Below, piece after piece: positions 41,491 through 52,318 of a DNA stretch of 63,763 nucleotides (position 1 is its first letter; each line of letters starts with the position of its first letter). The translations under genes and the position numbers were made by a program. The notes under the pieces were generated by a model. That model worked only from the letters and a program-made list of their open reading frames with translations, was not told the DNA's origin and ran no database searches. Source of the DNA: Zygnema cylindricum (lineage: Eukaryota > Streptophyta > Zygnematophyceae > Zygnematales > Zygnemataceae); NCBI GenBank assembly GCA_037447655.1, contig JBBHKE010002620.1, positions 279,881-343,643 of the forward strand. The letters are read 5' to 3'.

Positions 41491-42250
41491 CCCGGCCTAT
41501 ATAAACCGGTATCGTTAGCATGTTTAAGTTTAGGACAGAATTTGTATCCATGACCTCTCTCACTACAATAAAAGCATGCATTGTTGGATTGTCTATTTCC
41601 ACCCTGATTAAACTGTCTGAACTGGTTAAACTGATTTTGTTGCTGATTAAACTGACCTTTCCTCCCAAAGTCTGAATTAAAAGCCTCTACTTGCTCAACA
41701 TTGAGAATATTAGATGTAGCTTCTTCCTCTAGTAAAATATTGATGGCTAACTGTAAAGTCCAACTAGCTTTGTCTTTTTTTTGAGCATGTCAGATGCTCA
41801 TTTCATACTACGAGGGAGACCCCTCATGAGCAAAGCTGCCTGTTGAAACGAAGGAAACACCCCACCTGCACAAGCATGTGCATCTACAAGAATGCGAAAT
41901 TTGTTAGAATATTCAGCCTTTGTACCGCCAGTGTATTTATAGTCCCAAATTTTTCAAGCCAATAGACGCTCTTCCTGGACATTAGCCTTTTCATAATCAC
42001 TTTTAAGGGATTTCCATATATCAATTGTTTTTTTTCATTTTTATCCGAGACATAGCTAAGTCCTCGGTTATACAAAATTTCAGAATAGAACGAGCTTGCG
42101 TATTTTTCTTAGACCACGACGGATCAGATTCATCCAGCAAACCATCCAATATATCCAAAAGATTAACATTCTCAAAATGTGTCTCGACCATATCCGCCTA
42201 GTAAACATACTTTTCCCGGAAAAAGATAGGAATTCTTGAAGACAGGCCCA
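41491..42250 (-). pseudogene. Copia-E Gag
   Basis: ATG at about 42250 (MGLSSRIPIFFREKYVY) next to the LTR. Broken body containing ADMVETHFENVNLLDILDGL and an Asn/Gln-rich segment. Zinc knuckle ACFYCSERGHGYKFC (CX2CX4HX4C) at about 41535-41580. Several stops. Confidence 0.7.
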
Positions 42251-42255
42251 TGACC
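42245..42255 (-). other. PBS of Copia-E (half initiator tRNA-Met, degenerate)
   Basis: Plus strand GGCCCATGACC against GGCCCATAACC of the tRNA, directly beside the LTR at 42256. Confidence 0.6.
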
Positions 42256-43323
42256 TGTTGTTCTACGACCAACGGTGCAGGTAGAGGAGCAGGAGTAGTA
42301 GTAAAAGTAGTCATGATGCACTCTCAGAATCTATCAAGAATCCTACCAAACAGCTGTTTTCAAGTGCTCACAGATTCTTACACAAGCATCCAAACCTTAG
42401 AAAACACTATCAAAATATAGAGTAGGATAAACAGTGAAAACTCCCAAAGTTTCAACACAATTGACCCGACAACACTCAAGATATAATACTTAGGAATTTC
42501 CCAAAAACTGTCTGCAGTTTTACTATTTGGAAGTCTGGATACAAGATGTATTCTGAGTTCTAAGTCTTATACTTGTGTTGTGTTGTACTGGCAATACCAG
42601 TGTACCTGAGAGGTACGTCAATCTACTAGGCTAATACTAATCTGTCAAGCTACCACTGAGCTACCACTAAGCTACCACTGAGCTACCACTGAGCTACCAC
42701 TATGCTACCACTAAGCTACCCACTAAGTTGAGGTCCGTTGACCTGATTCATATCAAACGCAGCTGCGGTGTCCCGTACCGAATCATATCCAAGATAGGAG
42801 CAGCTGCGTTGTCTGTACGGATCATATCCAAAGTAACCGCAGCTGCGTTTATCTTGTCTATGTCGCAGCTTCGCTGCTGCGCTGCTCTGTCTGCATAGCA
42901 ACGCACCACTGAGCTACCACTATGCTACCACTAAGCTACCCACTAAGTTGAGGTCCGTTGACCTGATTCATATCAAACGCAGTTGCGCTGTCCGGTACCG
43001 AATCATATCCAAGATAAGAGCAACTGCGTTGTTTGTACGGATCATATTCAAAGTAACTGCAGCTGCATTTGTCCTGTCTGTGTCGCAGCTTCGCTGCTGC
43101 GCTGCGCTGTCTACATAGCAGCTGCGCTGCTGCACTACTCTGTCTGTATAGCAGGTGCGCTGCTCTGTTTGCACAGCAGCTACGTTGTTGTGCTGCTCTG
43201 TATGCATAGCAGCTGCGTTGTCCTCAAGTGATGACGCATTTCCTTTTGAAACTTACGCTACAAATTACTACCTTTCTGCCGTCCTACTAATTTGCTGAGA
43301 CTGAAAGCTTTCCCAAAACAACA
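42256..43323 (-). repeat. 5' LTR of Copia-E with an internal tandem duplication
   Basis: 1068 bp, about 240 bp longer than the partner LTR because the block from CCACTGAGCTACCACTATG through the GCAGCTGCG zone occurs twice (about 42670-42905 and 42906-43140). Confidence 0.8.
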
Positions 43324-43328
43324 GTCCT

Positions 43329-43602
43329 AGACTTATAGGATAAATCTAACGACTACTTCAACAGACAGTAGGTACCAGGATCAAATCATGGGTCCACCAA
43401 ACCCTTTTGTAACTCTATCAAGATTGGCCTTCCTATCCTCTTTGGACAACCTTGGCAGCCATGGCTCTTACTCCTCCTCGAATCTTCAGTGACTGCGACA
43501 AATGTGGGGACTTGAGAGAAGAGTTAGAGGCAGGCTGTTTGTGTCTCGTTTTTGCCTTTTATTTTACAATCTCTAGACCTAGAAAATACTTGAATTTTAA
43601 CA
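43329..43602 (-). repeat. 5' LTR of Copia-D, right part
   Basis: Colinear with 34124-34393, ending TTTTAACA. Contains the rest of the tRNA-like module (GGATCAAATC near 43378). Confidence 0.8.
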
Positions 43603-44150
43603 CTCCCCTTATTTTCTAGTCTATTTTTTTTCCAACTCCCATCAAAAACAACATATATATATTTCTCTTTTTTTTCTTTTTTTTTTCTTCCTGAAGCTTT
43701 AAGCGAATACCTTCATATTTAAGAAAGTGTATTAGATGATCTGAAATAATTTCATCGTGTTGATCATACATTTTATTTTGCATGCCACTTTTCATAAATC
43801 CGAGCAAAGGTTTTATCCACCTCCTCCTTTCTTCATCCAAGCAAAATCCACTATCCCTTTTGCATTTCCAACAATTAGCCCCATCTCCAATCTGCAACAT
43901 ATACCCGAATGATAACCCTTTTACACGCACATCTTCATAAGCGACATTACACCAAGGAGTGATGTCAAATCCACCCCCCCCAAATATTTCCAAAAACCAC
44001 TAGTCCCCGCTAAGTTCCTTATAAGATCTACAGCTTCCTTACTCATATTTTTATCCATGATAATTACCCCATTTTGTGAACTTTCCTCACTCTCTCCCAT
44101 GGAATTCTTTCCACTATCACTTTCTATTTTTATTCCCAAAAAATATTTCT
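43603..44150 (-). pseudogene. Copia-D collapsed Pol ORF, second copy
   Basis: Matches 34394-34940 almost base for base. A one-base change near 43975 splits the frame into 43616-43993 and 43921-44139. It ends in LTR-like sequence at about 44150, so the rest of this internal region is deleted. Confidence 0.7.
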
Positions 44151-44253
44151 TGAGTCATTTTGTTAGAGGCAAAGTTAGAGGCAAGTTGTTTATGTCTCAT
44201 TTTCGCCTTTTATTTTATAATCTCTAGTCCTAGAAAATACTTGAATTTTAACA
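44151..44253 (-). repeat. Copia-D LTR remnant
   Basis: About 100 bp corresponding to the right end of the D LTR (CCTAGAAAATACTTGAATTT, AACA). Gypsy RNase H begins immediately after. Confidence 0.7.
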
Positions 44254-44597
44254 CTTAAGCCAGCCGAAGCAATAACAAAGCGGAGGGGAATTAGAGCAGT
44301 TACCATGGAGAACTCCTTGCGGCTGTTTGGGCAATTAAGCATTTGTGGCCCTACCTATACGTGGTCCGTTTCACTCTTATTACGGACCATCAACCCCTCA
44401 AATGGATCATGGAAAATTGTAAGTTAACGGCAAACTCGCCAGAATGGGTTCTCATCTTGCAGGAATACGATTTCAGTAATATCCACCGGGCAGGGGAAAT
44501 CCATGGGAATGCCAACAGACTTAGCCGAAATCCCGATCCCTTGACTCTAGATTACACTGGAGGGCTGCACGATGAGGATCCGCCGATCAGTTTGTGA
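44254..44597 (+). pseudogene. Gypsy-1 RNase H domain
   Basis: LYVVRFTLITDHQPLKWIME with the catalytic Asp of TDH, then WVLILQEYDFSNIHRAGEIH and GNANRLSRNPDP, the standard end of Ty3/gypsy RNase H. The N-terminal part (YHGELLAAVWAIKHLWPY) is in a neighbouring frame. The polymerase domain that should precede it is missing. Confidence 0.85.
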
Positions 44598-45473
44598 CTT
44601 ATTTGAGCCTCCTCCGCTTTAATTTGGCTTCCTTGATCCTGGGGGGAGCTGTCCTCTTTTGCGGCGGACATAGAAGGGCAAGCACTAATAGGAGTCGGAC
44701 AGAAAGATATCTGGAATGACCCCGATTCCCTACAACCCATCCAGCAGAGATCCCCTCTTTCCCACTTGAGTGGAGTTCAATTATCTCGTGTGCATACCCG
44801 GATGGCGACGTATGATTGGGACCGAGGTATTCTCTTCCAAAAATGGGTAGACGGAATGAAGAAAGTGGTTCCTCCCCTCGCAGATTGGGAAACTCTGATC
44901 ACCCATCTCCATCAGCAATGCGGACACTTCGGGCAAAAACGGACCACTTCTATGGTCACAACATCTTTTTGGTGGCAGAAGTTGCGGACCCAAGTCAACC
45001 GAATTGTGGAGACTTGCTCTTCCTGCCATCGAGTTAAAGCAGCTTTTGACAAAAAGGGTGGAACCGCGCTTCATTCTCTTCCCATGCAGGGGATGTTTTA
45101 TCGATGGTCTTTGGATCTTTTGGGGCCTCTTCCGACCTGTAGACAAAAGAACCGCTTTGTTCTGGTCATGATCGAACATTTTTCGAAATGGATAAAGCTA
45201 GTGGTTTTGCCTCGAAAGGAGTCTAAGTCAATTGCCGATGTCTTTTTGCGAAGAGTGTTGTCACAATTTGGGGCGCCAACAGAGTTTCTAACTGACCAAG
45301 GCTCCAAATTTACCGGAGAATTTTCCAACCTTTTGGAGAAATGCCTTATCCACCATCAGTTGACCAGTCGTGACCACCCCCAAGCTGACGGTTTGGCCGA
45401 AAGGTGCGTACAGACAGTGAAGCGGTCACTGCGTAAATATGCAGTTGAAGAAGATTTGGGAGAGTGGGACTGA
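44598..45473 (+). pseudogene. Gypsy-1 integrase, catalytic core complete
   Basis: A 235-codon frame from 44766. Zinc site LITHLHQQCGHFGQKRT and CSSCHR; DDE triad in YRWSLDLLGPLP, FLTDQGSKF and ADGLAERCVQTVK. Integrase inserts the cDNA in the genome. The frame ends in a TGA after EDLGEWD, where family members continue. 44598-44765 is a short linker with stops. Confidence 0.85.
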
Positions 45474-45937
45474 AAGGTTCCTTAGATTGCCATTGGATAC
45501 AGGTTCAGCCGATAAGCTTCCCTCCTCTCCTTTAGCCCTTACTTCATTTTATTTGGACAACATCCCATCCTACCCGGAGCTTCCTCGGCCCAAGCAGTGG
45601 TCTTTCCGGAAATGGATGACCAGAGGACTGTCGAAAAACTGATCGTCGACAGAGCTAATATATTCCACCAAGAGATGCCTCTCGCCATTGGGAATTTACA
45701 AATGGCTCAACACCGAGATCAGCTGTGGCATTCTCAACGCCAAAGCGGAAATTATGTGCCTCGGCAATGACGATTTATGCCCGGGACTTTGTGTATATAA
45801 TACAACAAAAAAAGGACACGCTGGATATTTCAGCCGGGAGGGTAATCTTGAAAGTGGTAGAGGTTTCCAACAAAGGAGTTATACCTTGGAGGGGAAGGAT
45901 AGTCGAAAAATTAAATAGAATCAAATCAGCAGGTCTT
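45474..45937 (+). pseudogene. Gypsy-1 integrase C-terminal region
   Basis: Coding-like pieces in changing frames: LTSFYLDNIPSYPELPRP, then ARDFVYIIQQKKDTLDISAG and VILKVVEVSNKGVI, which match 48788-48940 of the second gypsy copy. Similarity stops at about 45937, before the PHD finger, where LTR-like sequence starts. Confidence 0.7.
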
Positions 45938-46477
45938 TCTTTTGTGTTTTCCAGACACGCTCGACAGTTGTCAAGCTCGGGTGCGTTTTTGGAACCCTTT
46001 TATTTTACCAAGGATTTCCACGCCTCTTTCCACCCTGTACGGTCCTCGAAGTACGGAGAAGGGGGAGCACCGAACCGGACATGATTCTTTTATGTCCCCA
46101 ACTGAGTGGACCGCACTTTATTGCGCGCCTAACGGAGGCCGGACGACCAAGTTATTTCGCCTCAAAGATTACAATTTTGTTACATAGAACCGTTGCCACT
46201 AGCCCTCGTGGGGGGTACATTGTGGATTACCACGTAACTTTTCGGATTGTCATCTAGATTATGCTGGTAGCTATCAGTAGGAATTTAGTTCAGGTTTAGC
46301 TGACTTTTGGTCCATTAAATGCATCAGGTCAAAGTTTGGCGTTCTCGTGTCCTTTTCAGTACTTTGTCTTATTATAGTGGAACAAATTATGACTTCCGGC
46401 CGCGGATTCAGCCGCAGTCCGAAGCATAAATTTTTCCCCTAGTGCGGTACGGATTAATTTGTCTCCTATCACTTCAA
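45938..46477 (+). repeat. LTR or leader sequence of Gypsy-2
   Basis: Begins with CTTTCTTTTGTGTTTTCCAG, similar to 49471-49490. No coding frame of note. The boundary between LTR and leader is not visible and I see no clear PBS. Confidence 0.4.
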
Positions 46478-46733
46478 TGACACTTGCTTCTCGCTCGTTG
46501 GCTAATAGCATAGCGTTGACCTTTTGAACCTGAAATTAGACAAACTCTGATGTATAAGGCACTTGGGTTCGAAGGAGACAGTTTGTTTTTTCAGTACTGT
46601 CGAAGTGACACTTGCTTCCCGCTCTTTGGCTAATAGCATAGCGTTGACTTTTTGAACCTAAAACTAGACAAGCTCTGATGTATAAGGCACTTGGGTCCGA
46701 AGGAGACAGTTTGCTTTTTCAGTACTCTCACTT
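46478..46733. repeat. 128-bp tandem duplication in the Gypsy-2 leader
   Basis: Two copies (46478-46605 and 46606-46733) starting TGACACTTGCTTC and including TTGGCTAATAGCATAGCG. They differ at only a few bases. Confidence 0.85.
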
Positions 46734-47579
46734 GAGAAAACCCCCTGAAATTCCAAAACAAACCTTATATTGGAGAATCTTTGTTTTATGTGTGTTTTGA
46801 CTTTATTGCCATCTTGGTTTTGGATCTGTCTTTTGTGGAAATCTTAGTCCGGGCGGGTAGTTGGCACTATCCTTCCTTTGGGTGATTTTTGAATGTTTGT
46901 TGTTTGAAACCGAGAAGAGTCCGGTTAGTTCGAATTGTGGACACCGAGTAGTGAAAGAGGAACATACTTGTTTTCGGTACCGTCGAGAGGGGTTTCGCCT
47001 TTCTCGATGTCATCGTAAATTGCCGGGGTATGTGATCTTCCATCGCAATTCTATCTATTCTATCTTTTATTCTCTTCTCTAGGGCAAGGTGATATTGTTA
47101 AATCTGAAACAACCAACTCTATTTCTTTCTATATTTCTACGTGGAAGTTCATTTGTGGTTTCATCTGTAGTCCTTTTAGTTTCCTTACTGTTTTGTCGGA
47201 GCAGCGTGCACGACCCCTTTGATCAGGAAAGTGAGTTTTGAGGGAGCATTTGTTAAGACTTCCAGTGGTAAAGCACAGTACAGAAAAAGCAATTTGTCTA
47301 CTCGGATTAGAGGTGATAGGAGCTTTGACTTTGGAAAATCTCTTTGAGGAAGGGAGTTAGGGTTCCCATTTAATATTTTTTTCATCCTCCTTGCTACCCT
47401 TATCCGATGGGGGGAGGAGAGGCTTAGGATAAAGGAACCTCAGGTATCCCACCCGAGGAGAAAGGTAGTCCAGAGGGTTTCGCACAAAATGGGGGGATTC
47501 TCAACGGGCTAAGGAATCTATCCAATGGGGCCTCCATGTTTGATTCTCCACTCAAGGAACCAACCTAGGAAATCGTTCC
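46734..47579. other. Gypsy-2 5' leader, no ORF
   Basis: No convincing coding frame. A stretch after GTATGTGATC (47028) is T-rich and ends TCTCTAG|GG (47083), like an intron, but this cannot be confirmed. Confidence 0.4.
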
Positions 47580-48548
47580 TCCACCTCGACCTGTCCTCAC
47601 ACCAGAGCAATTCCCAACTTTGGCCGAGGCGGCCCGGGCCCAAGCCAAGGAAAAAAAGAAAGTGTCTCCCACTTCCCGAAAAAGAGGTTGGCTCATAGGG
47701 AGCTAGTTCTTGGCCATCTTCCGGAGGTTGGATTCCGTACTAGATCGAAGATTCATCGGGCCGAAATTACGATTGACCCCGCGGTGTTAGCAGATCCTCG
47801 TCTTCCAGGTCGCAAGGAGCTCCTTGCTCTTCACGACCTTCATGAGTTGAAGGTGAAGAAGGAGTTGGTTCAACAAGTGGCCCGGACAGATCGAGCTCGG
47901 GTGGTGCGACCAGTGGGAAGGGTACTGGAAATTATAAGCAGTTCCTCTAAGAGTAGTTCTTCACAGTCGTTACCAGACCGGCCCAGGAGGGATCCCGCTC
48001 CCTGCCCTCAGCAATCTTTCCCTCAAGACACCTCTACCAGCAGGCAGTCTAGGGGACGCACCACCTCTCGGTCCCGTCAAGGAGAAGGAACTAGCCGGAG
48101 GGAATCGCAAGATCCCTAGAAGGGGAAGAGGTTCGACCATTGTGACAACAAGGGGAGATTCGCTCCTATTCCCAAGGAGGAAACATCTCCACTTCCTTTA
48201 TTAGCCTCGACCCAGGGACCTTCTCCAACACCGCCAGTTCACTCTTCCGGGGGGCTCTGGCGATCCGAACCCACAACTCCCGAGGCTCCTGTTTCAAACA
48301 TGGAGAAACCCTCTCCCAAAGCCCCGCCAGCTTGCCCTTTTGAAGGGCTATGGAGACATGAAACTACTGATCTAGAGGCGCCAGGTGTAGATATAGTAGA
48401 TCTAACAGTGGTATTGAGCAGTGCTCAAGAATTGGTTAAAAAGCTGAAATCTCAAGGTAGGGCTATGACGGGGGCCAGACTTGTCACCATGGATTTGGAG
48501 GCTTTAGAGGAGGAGAGGAAGAAAGTACGGAACAGGAATTACATCTGA
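47580..48548 (+). pseudogene. Gypsy-2 Gag, N-terminal region
   Basis: Coding-like pieces in three frames: EQFPTLAEAARAQAKEKKK near 47610; 47688-48119 with RTRSKIHRAEITIDPAVLAD, LPGRKELLALHDLHELKVKK and a Ser/Arg-rich tail; 48300-48548 with LSSAQELVKKLKSQGRA and a Glu/Arg-rich helix. I recognise no family domain; position before the integrase tail of a gypsy element suggests the Gag N-terminus absent from Gypsy-1. Confidence 0.5.
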
Positions 48549-48787
48549 TACGGGATTCTAGTCTTGGGTGTGGGAGCTTCTTAATGGGCACGTTTCCACT
48601 TCGCCTATAATAAATCCTTATTTCGAAGAGCCGACTCAGGAAACCGCTGCTTCATCCGGAACTCAACCCAATGTGACTCCTTCGAGAACTTGACAGGGAT
48701 CTCCTCTTCAGCGAGAAGGGGGGGTACCATAGGTGCTAATGGAAAGGGTTTGGGTGGGGAAATTATGTGCCTTAGAAATGACGATTT

Positions 48788-49170
48788 ATGTTTGTGGACT
48801 TTGTGTATAGAATGCAAAAGAAAAAAGACACGCTGGATATTTTTGCCAGGAGGGTAATCTTTAAAGTGGTAGAGGTTTCCAACAAAGGAGTTCTTGCCTT
48901 AGAGGGGAAGGATGGTCGAAAAATTAAAGAGAATCAAATCAATGTGGCCCCTTGTCATCTTCGCGGATTGGAGGACGAACCCATCTTTCACCTAACTTAC
49001 TTTGCCGACCCTCCTTCTTGTTCCTCCGCGTGTAACCTGTCCTCCCCGCTTAGCAACGTCTTGGTCTGCGATCACTGCCTCCAATGTTGGCATCAATCCT
49101 GTCTCCCCGTCTGTTGGGAGCCACGCCCTCAACCCCCAATCACCTAAATCTGCGCGAGCTGCAAATTGGG
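48788..49170 (+). pseudogene. Gypsy-2 integrase C-terminus with PHD finger
   Basis: Residues 1-50 match the integrase tail of Gypsy-1 (VDFVYRMQKKKDTLDI, FKVVEVSNKGVLALEGKDGR). Residues 78-125 form a C4HC3 pattern: C78/C82, C94/C97 (VLVCDHCLQC), H102/C105 (WHQSC), C122/C125 (ICASC). PHD fingers read histone H3 tails in host proteins; here it sits where chromoviral integrases carry a chromodomain. The first pair is spaced CX3C instead of CX2C, and a TAA interrupts the frame just before the last pair. The frame lacks its N-terminal integrase, deleted in this copy. Confidence 0.75.
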
Positions 49171-49205
49171 AGGGTAATTATTTTATTTTTTAGTCACGGT
49201 TGACT

Positions 49206-49220
49206 AAGAGGGGGGGAAAT
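49206..49220 (+). other. Polypurine tract of Gypsy-2
   Basis: AAGAGGGGGGGAAAT, followed by TGGGTATAAG as the probable 3' LTR start at 49221. Confidence 0.6.
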
Positions 49221-49700
49221 TGGGTATAAGCCCGATGCCTAAAACTCCCTCTCTTTTCCTTGGCCAAATGGCGAAAAGAAAAGGGGAGTGGGTATCTTTT
49301 TCACCTTCCCATGCATGCATCTCCGTTTCCGGTCCAATTGTCTCCTATGTTTTGCATGCATGTTTACGGGAGGGATGGGGGCAAGAATGGGCTTCATGAC
49401 CAACATGGGAAGCATCCGCATGTGGGGTCATTGGCACAAATCCTATGCAGACTATTTCTGGGTGCAGGCCTTCCTTTTGTGTTTCCCAGTCACGCTGGAC
49501 AAATCTAGGATTCCAACACCCTGGACCTCACCTATCCTCAAAACCTTGAGAAACCCTAAAAACCCTCTAGGCGTATTTCTAGCGCGCCCTCTACCAAGGG
49601 AAGTGAATTTAGCTCAGCGGTTTCTGGTGTATGTACTTACATGTCCTGTTCATGTACTATGGGACCAATAAATGTAGATATATGTAAATGCATTTTTTTA
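49221..49700 (+). repeat. 3' LTR of Gypsy-2 (right end unresolved)
   Basis: Follows the polypurine tract. The segment 49462-49500 recurs at 45929-45970. No coding. MITE-1 starts at 49703. Confidence 0.5.
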
Positions 49701-49702
49701 AA

Positions 49703-50259
49703 GTTGTGTATCGGCAAGGTTTTGCTGATAATCTTGATGTACCTTTTTTGGCTTGCTGATTATCGATATATGGGTATGGTGTATCGACATCAGTGTTATC
49801 TCCAATAAAATACCCATAATATCGGTTTTTTATCGCGATAACACATGTATCGATAACTATCGGCGATAATTGTACGGTTCTTACCGTACAGTTGTACGGT
49901 TTATGTCGTTTTACTGAACCACCGTTATTCCGTTACACATAAGTGGAAAATAATATAGTACGATGTATAACTATCGGCGATAATTGTACGGTTCTTAACG
50001 TACAGTTGTACGGTTTATTCCGTTTTACTGAACCACCGTTATTCCGTTACACATAAGTGGAAAAAAATATAGTACTCTGTAGAATAATACTTTATAGTAT
50101 AATGTGTTATATTTTTTATTGTATATAGCGTGGCATGCCACGTATAGCCGATAAGGAATTTGTTGGTCTCAGGCCAACATATCGGGACCCCTGGCCGTCC
50201 GATAACCGATAACTATCGGTATCGGTGTTATCGCGATAAATTTCTTGCCAATACACAAC
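49703..50259. mobile_element. MITE-1, TIR GTTGTGTATCGGCAAG
   Basis: The left end GTTGTGTATCGGCAAG and the right end CTTGCCAATACACAAC are inverted with one mismatch. The interior is rich in ATCGGCGATAA and TATCGCGATAA motifs and has an internal direct duplication of about 112 bp (about 49850-49960 and 49965-50070). No transposase. Confidence 0.7.
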
Positions 50260-51440
50260 ACTACTATTTTCTCTGTTGTTTGGGCGTTGCTTTGGATGTG
50301 TACGGCGTTGCTTTGGGTGGGCGTTGCTTTGGATGTGTATTGTTGTACTTTTGTGGTCATTCTTTTGAGAGGAGAGTGGGAATCCCTCCCTTTTTTTATA
50401 TCACAACTTTATTCTTGGTTTTATAATGTGTCTTTCGTGGCTTTTGTCTTTTCTTTGATGCGATGTTGCGGTTGTAGTTTTTGGTTGTTTTGCGGACATC
50501 CTTCGACATGCTCCCAGGGTTTTTAAAAGAGTTTTTTAGGTTTTTTCTGGATATTTTTAGGGTTTTTTTAGAGTTTTTTCAAGGACGCGATCCCGTTCTA
50601 GTGGTTTGGGTTTATTTCACTGTTTAGTTTGATAATTCTTATGAGTATTTGCAATAATTTTGTTTTCTTTTTGTGCTTTGTGTAACTTTCCACATTCTTC
50701 ATTAGCTTTTGCCTTCTTTGGATGTTAGTTTCTTCCTGGAGTTTTTGTACTTTTTGTACTTTCAATTTGTTTACTTACGTGTACATTTTCGTATTCATAT
50801 TTAGATTTTTTGGTTCGCTCTTTTTTTTTTTTTTTTTTAGTTTTTGGTTTTGTTGGTTTGTTTGGTTTTTTATTTTTTTGGTTTTTGTTTTTTTCCCCTT
50901 TGAAATTAATTTGGTTTTAATAAACTCTAAAATGATTAAACTTATTTTCCATAATGAAATTCCTTGGGTTCAGCTAGAGGACGAAAACATACCGAGGATA
51001 TCTTTCAAATATTAGAGGCAAAGAAAATGAACTGTATCATGACATTTTCAGAGGGAGAGGAAAGAGAGAGAGAGGGAGAGGGAGAGGGATACAGATAGGG
51101 AGAGGGAGGGGAAGGTAGAGGTGGGGGGGAGAGTAGGAGGGAGAGGTTATAACCTTATCGTTTTTTTCTAAGTATATTTTCTTTGAGTTTCGGATGTAGG
51201 ATTTAACTATTTATTTGTTGAATTTTGTTTCACAAAGAAACAGACAAGTTATTTTTTATTTTACTAATATCATTGATTTTTTTAATTAATAACTAATATC
51301 AATAACAACGAAACGATTTTTTCAGAAAAAAATCGTAGAAACAAACACGAAAAAAAGAATAAATAAACGAAAAGAATTACCAAATCTTATATGCAAATAA
51401 ATCCAATGAAAAGGTTAAAAAAAAGAAAAAAAAATCCACG
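50260..51440. other. T-rich and purine-rich low-complexity region, no gene seen
   Basis: 50530-50910 is strongly T/G-rich, with a T run at 50821-50838. 51046-51150 is a GA-rich purine tract. ORFs here are biased-composition artefacts. Confidence 0.6.
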
Positions 51441-51477
51441 GTTGTGGTAGAATACCAGACCTTGTATGTGAAGAAAT

Positions 51478-51870
51478 TCCATGAAAGAGAGGAAAGAAAA
51501 AGACAAAAAAACACATTGGAGAAAAAAAACAAAAAAAACACATTTGAGAAAATGACAAAAAACACGTGGAAAAAAATAAAAAAAGACACATTCGTGAAAA
51601 AAAGACAAAAAAAAAACACGTTCGTGAAAAAAGAAAAAAAAAACACGTCAGGAAGAAAAAAACACATTCGAGGAAAAGACAAAAAAACACATTTGTGGAA
51701 AAGACAAAAGACATTCGTGAAAAAAAAAAACGCGTTCATGAAAAAAAAAAACACGTTCGTGAAAAAAAAAAAAAAAACACATTCGAGAAAAAGACAAAAA
51801 AACACATTTGTGGAAAAAGACAAAAAAGACACATTCGTGAAAAAAGGAAAAAAAACACGTTCGTGAAAAA
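51478..51870. repeat. A-rich minisatellite
   Basis: Irregular tandem units of about 20-35 bp of the type AAAAACACGTTCGTGAAAAA or AAAAAACACATTTGTGG. It yields long Lys/Thr- or Phe-rich false ORFs on both strands. Confidence 0.85.
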
Positions 51871-52130
51871 ATACCAGATCTTGTGTGTGAATAAGTACAT
51901 TGAAAAATAATTTCGAGGTACAAGTGTACAACATTTTCCTATCTCTAAAACTTGTTAACTCTTCCCTGTTTCTAAAAAATCGATGTCAAAATGATTTCAA
52001 TTGACCAGGGGAAAGAAGATAGTAAAATAAACACCTAGGAATGTACACTCTAACCCTAAAACAATAAAAAAAAAAAATCACAATTAAAGCTACATGCAAA
52101 TTGAAACAGGAACTTGCAAATCCCTACTTC

Positions 52131-52173
52131 TCTTCCTCTCTCTGCCTCTCTCCCCCCCTCTCTCTCTTTCTCT

Positions 52174-52230
<57 letters not shown>

Positions 52231-52318
52231 TCTCTCCCTCTCTCTCTCCCTCTCCCTCTCTCCCCTATCTCTCACCCTCTCTCCCCTATCTCTCACCCTC
52301 TCTCCCTTCCCCTCTATT
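52131..52318. repeat. (CT)n microsatellite
   Basis: Nearly pure CT with interspersed CCC; flanking (TCTCACCCTCTCCCCTA) repeats. Ser/Leu-rich ORFs are artefacts. Confidence 0.95.

Larger units (their letters stand above)
37170..43323 (-). mobile_element. Copia-E, the least degraded copia element, nested in the Copia-D 5' LTR
   Basis: LTRs 37170-37996 and 42256-43323, ends TGTTGT and ACAACA. Target duplication GTTCT (37165-37169) and GTCCT (43324-43328), one change. Carries a 715-codon protease-integrase-RT frame. Related to Copia-1 in its proteins and LTR ends. Confidence 0.9.
33531..44253 (-). mobile_element. Copia-D, non-autonomous Ty1/copia derivative, partly tandem, interrupted by Copia-E
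   Basis: Truncated 3' LTR (33531-34393), short internal region (34394-36258), 5' LTR split by Copia-E (36259-37169 and 43329-43602), then a second partial internal region (43603-about 44150) and an LTR remnant to 44253. The repeated LTR-internal-LTR-internal order indicates a tandem element made by LTR recombination. The interior is only 1.9 kb and lacks most of pol. Confidence 0.75.
45938..49700 (+). mobile_element. Gypsy-2, internally deleted second gypsy copy
   Basis: An LTR-like start whose first 40 bp match 49462-49500, a 5' leader with a 128-bp tandem duplication, Gag N-terminal coding (47580-48548), a deletion junction near 48760, integrase C-terminus plus PHD finger (48788-49170), a purine tract, and an LTR from about 49221. 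Joined head to tail to Gypsy-1, as after LTR recombination. The LTR right ends are not resolved. Confidence 0.55.

Noticed and set aside
51478-51870. CRISPR-like array of repeated units
   Set aside because: Units vary in length and there are no unique spacers; plant-type minisatellite in a eukaryotic genome.
51377-51934. 185-codon Phe-rich frame (minus) and Lys-rich frames (plus)
   Set aside because: Both come from the A-rich minisatellite; no non-repetitive sequence in them.
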